The notes beneath the pieces are model-generated. The model worked only from the letters and a program-made list of their open reading frames with translations. It ran no database searches and was not told the origin of the DNA. The position numbers and the translations under genes were made by a program. This document shows positions 20,235 to 27,807 of a stretch of DNA of 64,000 nucleotides, piece by piece (within the stretch, counting starts at the first letter, position 1; every line of letters begins with the position of its first letter). The stretch comes from Sergeia podlipaevii (taxonomy: Eukaryota; Euglenozoa; Kinetoplastea; Trypanosomatida; Trypanosomatidae), in assembly GCA_030849805.1 (NCBI GenBank), contig JASANZ010002208.1, forward strand, positions 1 through 64,000, read 5' to 3'.

Positions 20235-21812
20235 TCACTGCTTCAGTGCATACGAGGAGACTCGGAACGGTACTCCCGAGTGCATTGTCTCTATGAGCTT
20301 CGCATCCACACGACGCTTCATTGAGGCAGCATCGGTAGAGTAGATCGAGTCCCCGCCGACCTCCACGCAATCGTGACCCCGCACGTTGAACTTGCGACTA
20401 AAGGATGACTGTGCGTTCGCCTTCCATACGGCGTTGTCCGCTGATGCAGCAAGATCAAAGGCGTAAGCGGCCTTGCTGGGGTCATCGTCTGCTTGCCTGG
20501 CAGCGTCGTGCCTGCCTCTACGGCCACCAGACCGCTTCACAGTAGCGTTTGAAGGGTCAATGAGAGGCCTCTGTGGGGGCAAGGCGTGCTCGCTCTCCCA
20601 GGCACACGTTGCCTTGGTGGACGGAGAAAGCGTATACACGTATTTAGCCTGCGTAAGGTCCTGCTTGGACGGATGAATGGGCGGCAGTACGACGGGAGCC
20701 CCAGGCTCTCCTTTCATCACCACACTGGAGGCCTTCTTCTCGCTCTTGCGCCGGGCGGCATCCATACCCTCTGTGTACGTGGCGGCTGCGTCGGTCATAC
20801 CTGCGCTATCCTGATGATCCTTCACAAACCCAGTAGATGAGGAAAGCAACGTCCCGCCATGCGCTGCTTCTTTTCCCTTCGCTGTCCCTCTACTGCTGGT
20901 GCAGCTGCTGTCGCTCGTGGCAGGAATTGCCATAGAAGGGCCCGCCTTGCCCGACCTCGTGCCTGCAACCTTGATGGGCTTAGATTGACCCTTGACGTTG
21001 CCGTTCACCCTCTCCAGCAAGATGTCCCTGCGCGACACCGTTGCGTTTGTTCGTATGTCCTCCTCCACGTTGGTGCTGAAGTCAGTGATGGTGCCGCTTG
21101 TGCAATCGGGCTTGCGGTACACGCCACTCACACTCGCTGTGCTCACCATGTAGTGTACCTTGGCAGTAGACTGCATGTAATCATTCTTCTGTCGTTCTCG
21201 CTCCTTGAGACTGCGCAAAAGGTCTTCCTCGGCATTAAAGTCCTCCGCCATGACCCGCACCGCTTCTGCCTTTCGTGTGACGGCCTCAATATAGGCCTTG
21301 CGCGCGTAGAAGTTATCAATGCGAGTCCTACTATAATACCCGCGGAAGCATGCCTGAATACGGCGTGCATAGTAGTGAAACATCGCCAGGTGATACCGTT
21401 GCGTCTCCGCCGCTCGCATCTGCGCCACCGCGCGGCGCTGACGGTGGCCGCGGTAGACGCGCTGAATGTCACAGACACTGCGGATTATAGCTTGAAAGTA
21501 CGTGCGCTGGACGTGCATCCGGTACGTCGCCTGAATTTTTTGGGCTGCGAAGTCTTCATAGGGACCCTCCTCACTCGCCTCCCGCAATGCAACGAGAACA
21601 CTGGTGAGAATACTGGGGCCATAGAGAGGGATGTAGAGCCCTGATACACACGTTGGCGTAGCCGCAGAAGGAGACCCTGGCGCGCCGGCATCTTGAGGCA
21701 CTGCTGGGGAATAGGCCATTGTCTTCTCACGTGGCAAGAATCCACTCCCACCATGCAGAGAGATGGAGGAGCGTGGCTTCCCACCACTGAAGACACGCTG
21801 AGGTGAACTCAT
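20235..21812 (-). CDS. IQ-motif protein resembling SPATA17
   Basis: The 525-residue protein has three IQ calmodulin-binding motifs close together in the first half: AAQKIQATYRMHVQR (from about 86), CDIQRVYRGHRQRR, and ARRIQACFRGYYSRTRI. A charged helix follows with KNDYMQ and then HYMVSTASVSGVY. The order of IQ motifs, the YYxRRIQ pattern and the HYxxST...GVY segment resemble animal SPATA17, a sperm protein placed in the axonemal central apparatus. A flagellar role is therefore likely by homology, but it is inferred. The C-terminal 270 residues are low-complexity and Lys/Ser-rich. The ATG at 21812 follows a good splice acceptor by 57 bases. A 261-codon open frame on the opposite strand is only a shadow. 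Confidence 0.8.
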   Translation of the reverse strand: MSSPQRVFSGGKPRSSISLHGGSGFLPREKTMAYSPAVPQDAGAPGSPSAATPTCVSGLYIPLYGPSILTSVLVALREASEEGPYEDFAAQKIQATYRMHVQRTYFQAIIRSVCDIQRVYRGHRQRRAVAQMRAAETQRYHLAMFHYYARRIQACFRGYYSRTRIDNFYARKAYIEAVTRKAEAVRVMAEDFNAEEDLLRSLKERERQKNDYMQSTAKVHYMVSTASVSGVYRKPDCTSGTITDFSTNVEEDIRTNATVSRRDILLERVNGNVKGQSKPIKVAGTRSGKAGPSMAIPATSDSSCTSSRGTAKGKEAAHGGTLLSSSTGFVKDHQDSAGMTDAAATYTEGMDAARRKSEKKASSVVMKGEPGAPVVLPPIHPSKQDLTQAKYVYTLSPSTKATCAWESEHALPPQRPLIDPSNATVKRSGGRRGRHDAARQADDDPSKAAYAFDLAASADNAVWKANAQSSFSRKFNVRGHDCVEVGGDSIYSTDAASMKRRVDAKLIETMHSGVPFRVSSYALKQ

Positions 21813-21869
21813 CTAAAACCCACTTTTTGGAAACAACAACCCTATGTATTGCTTACCTCTCCTCAAAGC

Positions 21870-21892
21870 CTTACAAAAAAAAAAAAAAAAAG
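21870..21892 (-). promoter_or_regulatory. Probable trans-splice acceptor, IQ-motif protein gene
   Basis: An uninterrupted run of 17 T on the minus strand is followed by GTAAG, with AG at 21871-21870. The 5' UTR would be 57 nt. Confidence 0.6.
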
Positions 21893-22412
21893 ATATTCCC
21901 CTGGCACCTGTAATATCTAAATTGCGTTCACAAGCGGGTTTCTTTGTAACAGCAAAAAAAAAAGGAACAACGCAGCAGTTGCTAAATAAACTATATATGC
22001 AGCACAGAAAAACGAAATCACTAAATCACTTGAAAACAACAGCCCGTTGCAGATATATCTAGGCTTGCAACTATTCCTGTTTTCCGGTGGAAAGCTAACA
22101 ACAACAAAAAAAAAAACTAAATGTACACCTAAAAAAAAGCCAAAAAGAAGCAACAAAAAGAAAAACATACGAACATACCCAAAAACGAAAAATAAGCAAT
22201 CACAAGATACCAAGAAAAAAAAAAGGTGAAACACGCAAAAAGAAAAAAAAAATCTGTTTCATGTACATTTGTACCTCCTCGCAAAAATACACAACTTAAT
22301 AAACAACTTACACACTCCCATAACCTCAAAACACGAAAATAACAGCATGTCTTGTAGCGGTTCCATCACGGCGAGGAATTGACATCTCCACTCATGTTCC
22401 TTTTTTTCGCTA

Positions 22413-22547
22413 CTCCGTTCAGCCACTGCGCCGGTGAGTCACCCCAACGCGCGCACACACGCATTCACGCAACACCACCACCAGCGCCATATCAACAGCA
22501 CTGCACGGGCTCAGAGAATGGATTAACTTGGTACTCATCATCGAAGA
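22413..22547 (-). ncRNA. Candidate C/D-box snoRNA against LSU rRNA
   Basis: On the minus strand a perfect C box (ATGATGA, 22541-22535) is followed 20 nt later by CTGA (22514-22511), placed as a D' box. The sequence before that CTGA can pair 12 nt with the universally conserved large-subunit rRNA segment GAAUGGAUUAAC. The fifth base upstream of the box faces the U of GAAU, which would be the 2'-O-methylated residue. A second CTGA (22422-22419) could be the D box, because CTTCG just before the C box and CGGAG just after this CTGA can form a terminal stem with one G-U pair. The total of about 135 nt is long for this class, so the 3' end is uncertain. It lies in the transcription direction and next to H/ACA candidates, as snoRNA genes are arranged in trypanosomatids. 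Confidence 0.6.
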
Positions 22548-22765
22548 GGGTTAGCTCTCACCAACTGTATAGATTGTAAAGTTTCTTTGTCGTCCTCGAC
22601 CGCGCAGTAGTAGTGAGATGAGGGGTTGCGTGTGTGTGTGTAAAATTAGCATAATAATGAGATGGGCATAAAAAAAAAGGAATGTACTGGCGTCTATGGA
22701 TGATAGAGAGAAACATGGTATATCGACTAGCTGTGTACGTGGGGGAAAATAGTTAGGGATGTTTT

Positions 22766-22832
22766 GATTCTGGCGTACAATGTTCATCGTGAAAGGGTAT
22801 AGAGAGTTACTCCTCCACGTCCGATGGCACGC
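22766..22832 (-). ncRNA. H/ACA-like guide RNA, copy 1
   Basis: A single-hairpin RNA of 67 nt with the layout of trypanosomatid H/ACA RNAs. Lower stem GCGTGC pairs with GTACGC (one G-U). Pocket sides are CATCGGA and ATGAACATT. Upper stem CGTG pairs with CACG, with a GAG/CTC helix at the tip. The 3' tail is C-AGA-ATC, matching the AGA box used by this group instead of ACA. It shares both pockets exactly with a second copy 204 bases away while the stem bases differ in a compensating way. The predicted target is a U preceded by a complement of the 3' pocket and followed by a complement of the 5' pocket. I could not match it to an rRNA site. Confidence 0.7.
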
Positions 22833-22969
22833 TTGTAATAGGAAAGCAAGAGTGGAGAAAAAGCAGCGATCTTATAAAAAAATAGCTGAAAAGATATAAG
22901 ATATCATGCGCTTAGGACTTGGGCGGCTGTCGATGGCACTGGCGTTGTTCTGGATATATGATATATGGT

Positions 22970-23036
22970 GAGTCTAGCGTGCAATGTTCATCGCAGAAGG
23001 CCACGGGGTGAAGTACCCCTGCGTCCGATGGCACGC
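22970..23036 (-). ncRNA. H/ACA-like guide RNA, copy 2
   Basis: This is the same 67-nt design as the copy at 22766-22832. Lower stem GCGTGC pairs perfectly with GCACGC. Pockets are CATCGGA and ATGAACATT. Upper stem CGCAG pairs with CTGCG, and a terminal hairpin is made by GGGGT and ACCCC. The tail is T-AGA-CTC. The upper stem differs from copy 1 on both sides while pairing is kept, and the pockets do not change. Both copies should therefore guide the same site. Confidence 0.75.
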
Positions 23037-23470
23037 GTGGATGTATGTTTTTGAAATAGAAAGGAAAGATGCATTCTCGCCTTTGGCAATGTTTGTTATT
23101 AATCGCACAAACACTGTGCATATGTGTGTTGTGCTTCCCTCCAACTCTAAAGATCATCAAAAGGAAAAATAATAGGTAAGAAAAATGTATATCATGTCAT
23201 AGGTGCCAAGAAATCGTATGTGGAATAGCTATGGCGGCTCTCAATCTGTCCTCTGTGATAGGGAGCTATGGTAGCAAAAGTAGGGGGAAAATAAAAAACA
23301 CGAGCAATTCATTTTATCAAAGAAATATTGTTTCAACTGTTTTGCCACTCAGTACCAGATGATTCACGCAACTGGCACTTTAAAAAAAAAAAAATAGAAA
23401 AAGAACAGCTTGGAATACTGTCCATGGTCTCAATGCTAGTTGCTTTTCCTCTTCTCTCCCCCTTGTTTCC

Positions 23471-24562
23471 CTACTTGAGGTTGTGTGTGGTCACTTGCTC
23501 AGGAAGCAAGTGTCCATAGGATCCAAGCCCGCTCACGGATACCTCACCAGCACCATTGATTGTAATGCTTGTAATGCTACAGTGTGGTAGAGAGAGCCGC
23601 AGCCAACCTTCTGGCGGCATCTGCAGTGCTCGCAGGGTCCAGTAGCGGATCATGTTGCTGTGCCCAACAATAATCTCCACAGTTGACTCACTCGATGTGG
23701 GGCGGTGGAAGTACTTCTCAAACATATCCTCCGCCCCTTTCACGTCGTCTGCCGACGCTGGTGCGTGGCCTCGGCTAGGTTGCGTAAGACATGGGTATCG
23801 CTCTCTCAGACCCGCGTCGACCGCAAGATGCTTCTTGACGTTATCTGGAAAGGCGTCCAGAATCAGATTAGCTGTCTGCTTTGCTCGTGTCATGTCAGAA
23901 ACGTGCACAAACTGTGGCACAGTCGCTACAAACGGACCTCCCTGCAGGCGCCATTGAATATCTGTGTTCTTCAACTTATTCCGCAAGACATCCAGCTCTG
24001 CCTCTGCGGCATCCCCACTCTTTATCGCTTTCTTGAGAACATCCGCCGCCTGATCATGCGCCGCAACGCGTTCAAGACGCTCTTCGGACTGCTTAAACAT
24101 TTCGCTAAGATACTTCCCCGTGGCGATGGCCTGCGCCTCGCCGAGTGGTGTGAGAAAACGTATGGAATCATCGCGGCTGTGCTCATTCTCGTATTGCCCA
24201 TGACGGATGAGAAGAATTTGGCGTTTCACGGAACGTCTCTGGGCAGCGATGCCACGCTTTCCTGGTTGATCCCAGTCGTCCACCCACTTCACTCCCCATG
24301 TCTTGATATACTCCAACTCCTCAGCAGTCGGCAAGGGGTCGTCGTCGAAGAGGTGATTGGTCTGACGATCGGCTGAGATGTGCTTTGCGGTGTTCTCGCC
24401 TGGTGTGGTAGAGGCTAGTAGAGAAACCAGCGAGCCTGTAAAGGGCAACGAAGGGGAGGAAGAGGCCAAAGGAGAGTCACATAGCGCCACCGCGGCCCCA
24501 AAGAAAGGGGAAGCGATGAGGCCGCTAACAAACCCAATGGAAAGCTTGCGAAATGCGCACAT
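23471..24562 (-). CDS. PGAM5-like mitochondrial Ser/Thr phosphatase
   Basis: The 363-residue protein belongs to the histidine phosphatase superfamily and is closest to PGAM5, a protein phosphatase of mitochondrial membranes. Residues about 8-28 are hydrophobic and could anchor or target it. KWVDDWDQ (about 92-99) corresponds to the Trp-Asp multimerisation motif of PGAM5. LIRHGQY carries the phospho-accepting His121, LTPLGEAQA follows, and VGHSNMIRYW carries the second His (301). The block LQMPPEGWLRLSLPHCSIT matches the PGAM5 C-terminal core closely. About 55 extra residues between LTPLG and the MTRAKQT segment, many charged, are an insertion relative to the animal enzyme. The ATG at 24562 is the first in frame. 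A T-rich tract with AG at 24658-24657 would give a 94-nt 5' UTR. Confidence 0.88.
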   Translation of the reverse strand: MCAFRKLSIGFVSGLIASPFFGAAVALCDSPLASSSPSLPFTGSLVSLLASTTPGENTAKHISADRQTNHLFDDDPLPTAEELEYIKTWGVKWVDDWDQPGKRGIAAQRRSVKRQILLIRHGQYENEHSRDDSIRFLTPLGEAQAIATGKYLSEMFKQSEERLERVAAHDQAADVLKKAIKSGDAAEAELDVLRNKLKNTDIQWRLQGGPFVATVPQFVHVSDMTRAKQTANLILDAFPDNVKKHLAVDAGLRERYPCLTQPSRGHAPASADDVKGAEDMFEKYFHRPTSSESTVEIIVGHSNMIRYWTLRALQMPPEGWLRLSLPHCSITSITINGAGEVSVSGLGSYGHLLPEQVTTHNLK

Positions 24563-24924
24563 GCTAAGAAATAATGTGTTTACGTATGTAAGTATGTATG
24601 TAACGTATTTGGTTGCTCAGGAACACTTGCCCATAAGAAGAAGTCGTGTATCTGTTCTCCATAAGAAAAAAAAGAAGGAAAGGAAATAGAAAAGAAACAA
24701 CAAAAATAATAGGTTGTTTGAAAGAGGGGGATTCAGATGATAGAGAGTAAGGAAGAAAGCAGTTGGATATTTTTTTTAAAGTGTATTGAAAAAAAAAAAG
24801 CAAGAATCCCCTATTGCTCTGATAGATTATTATTATTAAAATCATTTTTTTGCCATTGTGGCCGCGAAAGAGAAGAGCCTACAGATATTCAAACCTTAAA
24901 GTTTGCCTGCAGAAACACTATGAT

Positions 24925-24995
24925 AAATCTTTCCTCCAGGTCACACCTTCAGTGGTATAGATAAAAACCAAGGACGAAGGTTCTAGAAGGGGGAT
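24925..24995 (-). ncRNA. Duplicated H/ACA-like RNA, copy A
   Basis: On the minus strand CCTTC near the start can pair with GGAGG near the end (one G-U), and an inner stem ACCTTC pairs perfectly with GAAGGT. The end of the unit reads GGAGGAA-AGA-TTT, so an AGA box lies 14 nt beyond the inner stem, as expected for a trypanosomatid H/ACA RNA. A second copy 129 bases away differs at one position. Pockets would be TAGA and GTGACCT. The target is not identified. The terminal loop is long, so the fold is less certain than for the 22.8-23.0 kb pair. Confidence 0.5.
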
Positions 24996-25053
24996 ATATG
25001 TAGCTGCTGGAGGTATTACAAGAGAAAATGAAATCAGAGAAAGGGTTCGTAGC

Positions 25054-25124
25054 CTATCTTTCCTCCAGGTCACACCTTCAGTGGCATAGATAAAAACCAA
25101 GGACGAAGGTTCTAGAAGGGGGAT
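25054..25124 (-). ncRNA. Duplicated H/ACA-like RNA, copy B
   Basis: This copy matches the unit at 24927-24995 except for one base (C at 25085 against T at 24956), which falls in the predicted terminal loop. Its tail reads AGA-TAG. Identity ends abruptly on both sides, so the duplicated unit equals the predicted RNA rather than a larger segment. Confidence 0.5.
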
Positions 25125-25686
25125 TGCAGTATATATAAGAGAAGAAGTGGCAGTAGCTTAAAGTAGCCAAAGGCTGCTTCAAGTAGTTGAACTTGATGCT
25201 GCCTCAGCAATATAATGGAAAGTCAGTCAGTTATATGTGTGTCGCTGTCTATTGCAGACAAAAGAGAAAAGAAAAAAAGGAGAAAGAGATACATTTTTTT
25301 AAAAAAAAAACCATGGAAAATAATGATGCAGTACAAACAGAAAGGAGACCTGATAGCGCATAGTGCTTCCTATAATTAAAAGGAACACACATACACGCAC
25401 ATAGTTGGCATATCAAAAAGAAAAAAATGATGCACATGTATTATTGTTATTAGTACTCCTGACTAAAATACGTACTGTATCCCAGTTTACTCTTCTTTAT
25501 ATGAAGAAGCCACTATCGTATAGTAGATCGCGCTGTAAGGCATCGTTGTTTATGTATGTTTTGGCGGCCCATAACAACAAAGAAAAAAGAAAGAAAAAAA
25601 AACCACTGCACGCACCGCTGCAGTCCATCTTGCTGCACCACTAACAACGAGAACTGCTGCTGCTTCTGTAGAAAAATCAAGCGCAC

Positions 25687-27774
25687 TCAAGCGCCAAGTT
25701 TCTTATTGCTGCGATGAACCACATACACGCCGGCCGCGTTCTGTTCAAACCAGAAGGGCTGCCATCTATTCATGTTCTCCTCGTCGTACGTCTCATCGTC
25801 AGAGTACAGCGTGATCATCTCATCTTTCCAGTCGTCACGTTCCCATTCAATGCTCACGCGACGCCCAGCAGAGTGCCTGTGGGCACACTCGCCATCCGTC
25901 TGAGTGGCATCGCCATCATTCATCACCTTTGTTATCTTGCCAAGGGCATACACGTCGGTCATCCATAGTCGCACCTTCTGCCCAACTGCCAAGTTCGCAG
26001 AGGCAATCTTAGTGTATTGGTACGTTGGAGCTTCTGTCTTGGCAGGCGCAGAAGGCAAGTCCCGCACATAAGCTTCTCCAAGCGCTTCGCCAAGATACTG
26101 GTGCATGAACAAGCGACGTCCTTCTTCATAGATCTCCTCGACGTCGCCTTCAGGATTGTGGCGCGAAACGCGAGCGTCGTGCGGCACCACAACATCCCAG
26201 TCGTGGTGCTCAACAGCGCTGCCCGCCGTCTCGACTTTAATCACGTCTGCGCTATTCCTCACCTCCCATGCAGCCCTCCTTTCTTCTTCGTCGTCTTCGT
26301 GGTCCTTGCACTTGCCAGAGGCACAGGCAATGACAAATGTTCCACCAATCGCAACTTTGTCCACCACGAAGGGGCTCAGCACTTCCACAGGGGAAGGGAC
26401 ATTACGTGGGGCCGCCGCGTTCGTGCCGTTGTACACCTTTTGATAAGAGTGCTTGCCCCATACATACAGAGTGCCCTCCTCAGAGATGCACATGGACATG
26501 TTTCCCTTGCCCGCCACCACCCGCGTCAGTGAACTTGCGGCCACAGGCACGATGATTGGAGTCAACTGCCCATCTGAGTTGCTGAGTTTACCAAAGTAAT
26601 AAATGATAGAGCCAATGACAGGGTTCAACTTGAGCACGATAGTGTGGTCATCACCAGCGGCGATGTCAACGAGTTTCTCGGTCTGCTTACGTGGAGGAAA
26701 CTCCACTCGTACAGGCTCAAGCCTCGAGGCGACGTCGCCATGTCCTAGTTTGCCGAAAAAACCCTCACCGCACGTGTAGACATCCTCCTCGCTCCTGCAC
26801 ACCATATGTGCCTTGCCTACAGCCACGTCAACAATCGCCACACGCTGTCGTTCGAACCAGCGGATCAGTTGTGGAGCCCTCACGTGCTGCGTGACGATCT
26901 TCATTGTCTTCGGATCCATCCTCTCCCCGTTGTCGTTGTGCCCCAGGTGGCCGTACTGCGCCTCACCCCACGAGTAGACGTGCCCACGCGCATCCAGGGC
27001 GAAGGACGCGTTACCGTTCGCAAACACTTTGCGAATGTGCACCAGCGCAGGCAGCTGCGTGAAGGCAGCGATGTAGCCACTGCCCGCCCCCGCGGACCCA
27101 CTGGTGGTGCTGCCCTCACCCACAGCCCCTCCTCCGCCCCCCGATTGGTGCGCCCTGCTAGCGGCGGCAAGCATCATTTGAGAAGACAGGCCGAGCTGAC
27201 CGCAGCTGTTGTCGCCACTCACATACACGCAGCCTTTAGACGTGCACAGCAGAGTGTGCCGCGCACCACACACAATGCTTACCACGTCGCCCTCCATCAC
27301 CTCGTCTACGCGAAGATTCGTGAAGGTGTTGGCATACGTCGCCACTCTCTGGCCGAGCTGACCGTTGTGATTGCTGCCAAGACCCACTACAACTTCCTCC
27401 TCCTCCCCTTCCTCCACTCCGCCTTCTTCCTTCAGTTCCTCCTCTTGTTGTGATGTTGCAGCTGCTGCTGCACCATCTCCCAATGCATGACGCTTAGGCA
27501 CACCAAGCACCGCGACCATGTGCTTCAACCCACACGCCACGTGTTTCACGCGTAACTCACTATCACAGATGTCGTGCAGCGCAGAGTGCAGCTCCACGTC
27601 ACCGGCCTTCAGTGCGTATAAATTCGTGGCGTGACTGCCACTCCCACGTGCGTGGCTTGGTGCACTCAGAGTGGCAGGGGTGGGGGGCATGTAAACGGGA
27701 AATCGTAAGGGCGGCTTGTTGTCATTCTCTGCCAGTTGTGGCGCCTGAAAGTTGTAGCTTCCCCAGAAGAACAT
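25687..27774 (-). CDS. RCC1-repeat protein
   Basis: The 695-residue protein carries RCC1-type beta-propeller repeats from about residue 125 to 480. Typical blades are VVVGLGSNHNGQLG, VYVSGDNSCGQLGL, VYSWGEAQYGHLGHND, VYTCGEGFFGKLGHGD and LYVWGKHSYQK, with intervening VACG/IACG-like turns and DDHTIVL. RCC1 itself is the nuclear exchange factor for Ran, but many proteins with these repeats do other jobs, and nothing here proves exchange activity. A Gly/Ala/Ser-rich insert interrupts one blade at about 210-230. The C-terminal 200 residues are acidic and form a separate domain with VGQKVRLWMTDVYALG and WERDDWKDEMITLYSDDE, reminiscent of a small beta-barrel reader fold (inference). The ATG at 27774 follows a good splice acceptor by six bases. 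Confidence 0.88.
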   Translation of the reverse strand: MFFWGSYNFQAPQLAENDNKPPLRFPVYMPPTPATLSAPSHARGSGSHATNLYALKAGDVELHSALHDICDSELRVKHVACGLKHMVAVLGVPKRHALGDGAAAAATSQQEEELKEEGGVEEGEEEEVVVGLGSNHNGQLGQRVATYANTFTNLRVDEVMEGDVVSIVCGARHTLLCTSKGCVYVSGDNSCGQLGLSSQMMLAAASRAHQSGGGGGAVGEGSTTSGSAGAGSGYIAAFTQLPALVHIRKVFANGNASFALDARGHVYSWGEAQYGHLGHNDNGERMDPKTMKIVTQHVRAPQLIRWFERQRVAIVDVAVGKAHMVCRSEEDVYTCGEGFFGKLGHGDVASRLEPVRVEFPPRKQTEKLVDIAAGDDHTIVLKLNPVIGSIIYYFGKLSNSDGQLTPIIVPVAASSLTRVVAGKGNMSMCISEEGTLYVWGKHSYQKVYNGTNAAAPRNVPSPVEVLSPFVVDKVAIGGTFVIACASGKCKDHEDDEEERRAAWEVRNSADVIKVETAGSAVEHHDWDVVVPHDARVSRHNPEGDVEEIYEEGRRLFMHQYLGEALGEAYVRDLPSAPAKTEAPTYQYTKIASANLAVGQKVRLWMTDVYALGKITKVMNDGDATQTDGECAHRHSAGRRVSIEWERDDWKDEMITLYSDDETYDEENMNRWQPFWFEQNAAGVYVVHRSNKKLGA

Positions 27775-27780
27775 CGTGTG

Positions 27781-27807
27781 CTATAAATAAGAAAAAAAAA
27801 GAAAATT
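27781..27807 (-). promoter_or_regulatory. Probable trans-splice acceptor, RCC1-repeat protein gene
   Basis: A minus-strand tract of TTTTC followed by nine T and CTTATTTATAG ends in AG at 27782-27781. The 5' UTR would be only six nt. Confidence 0.5.

Larger units (their letters stand above)
21813..23470. other. Intergenic spacer with a small-RNA cluster
   Basis: This 1.66-kb spacer holds the splice signals of the IQ-protein gene (21.87 kb), a C/D RNA candidate (22.4-22.5 kb) and two copies of an H/ACA-like RNA (22.77-23.04 kb). The stretch 22000-22330 is A-rich filler. The stretch 23040-23470 shows short inverted repeats but nothing I can name. No protein gene is seen. Confidence 0.6.
24563..25686. 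other. Intergenic spacer with a duplicated RNA-like unit
   Basis: The spacer holds two nearly identical 69-base units (24927-24995 and 25056-25124) and a T7A10 palindrome at 25294-25310. The rest is AT-rich. No protein gene is seen. Confidence 0.6.

Noticed and set aside
20859..21644. 261-codon plus-strand open frame
   Set aside because: It is antisense to the IQ-motif gene, has an Arg/His/Cys-rich shadow composition and opposes the direction of every supported gene.
22345..22413. Possible H/ACA RNA with a GTAGCG/CGCTAC stem, an AGA tail and a 10-nt match to conserved SSU rRNA
   Set aside because: The pocket strands are too long, the rRNA match lies in the apical part rather than the pocket, and it overlaps the edge of the C/D candidate. 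It remains possible but unsupported.
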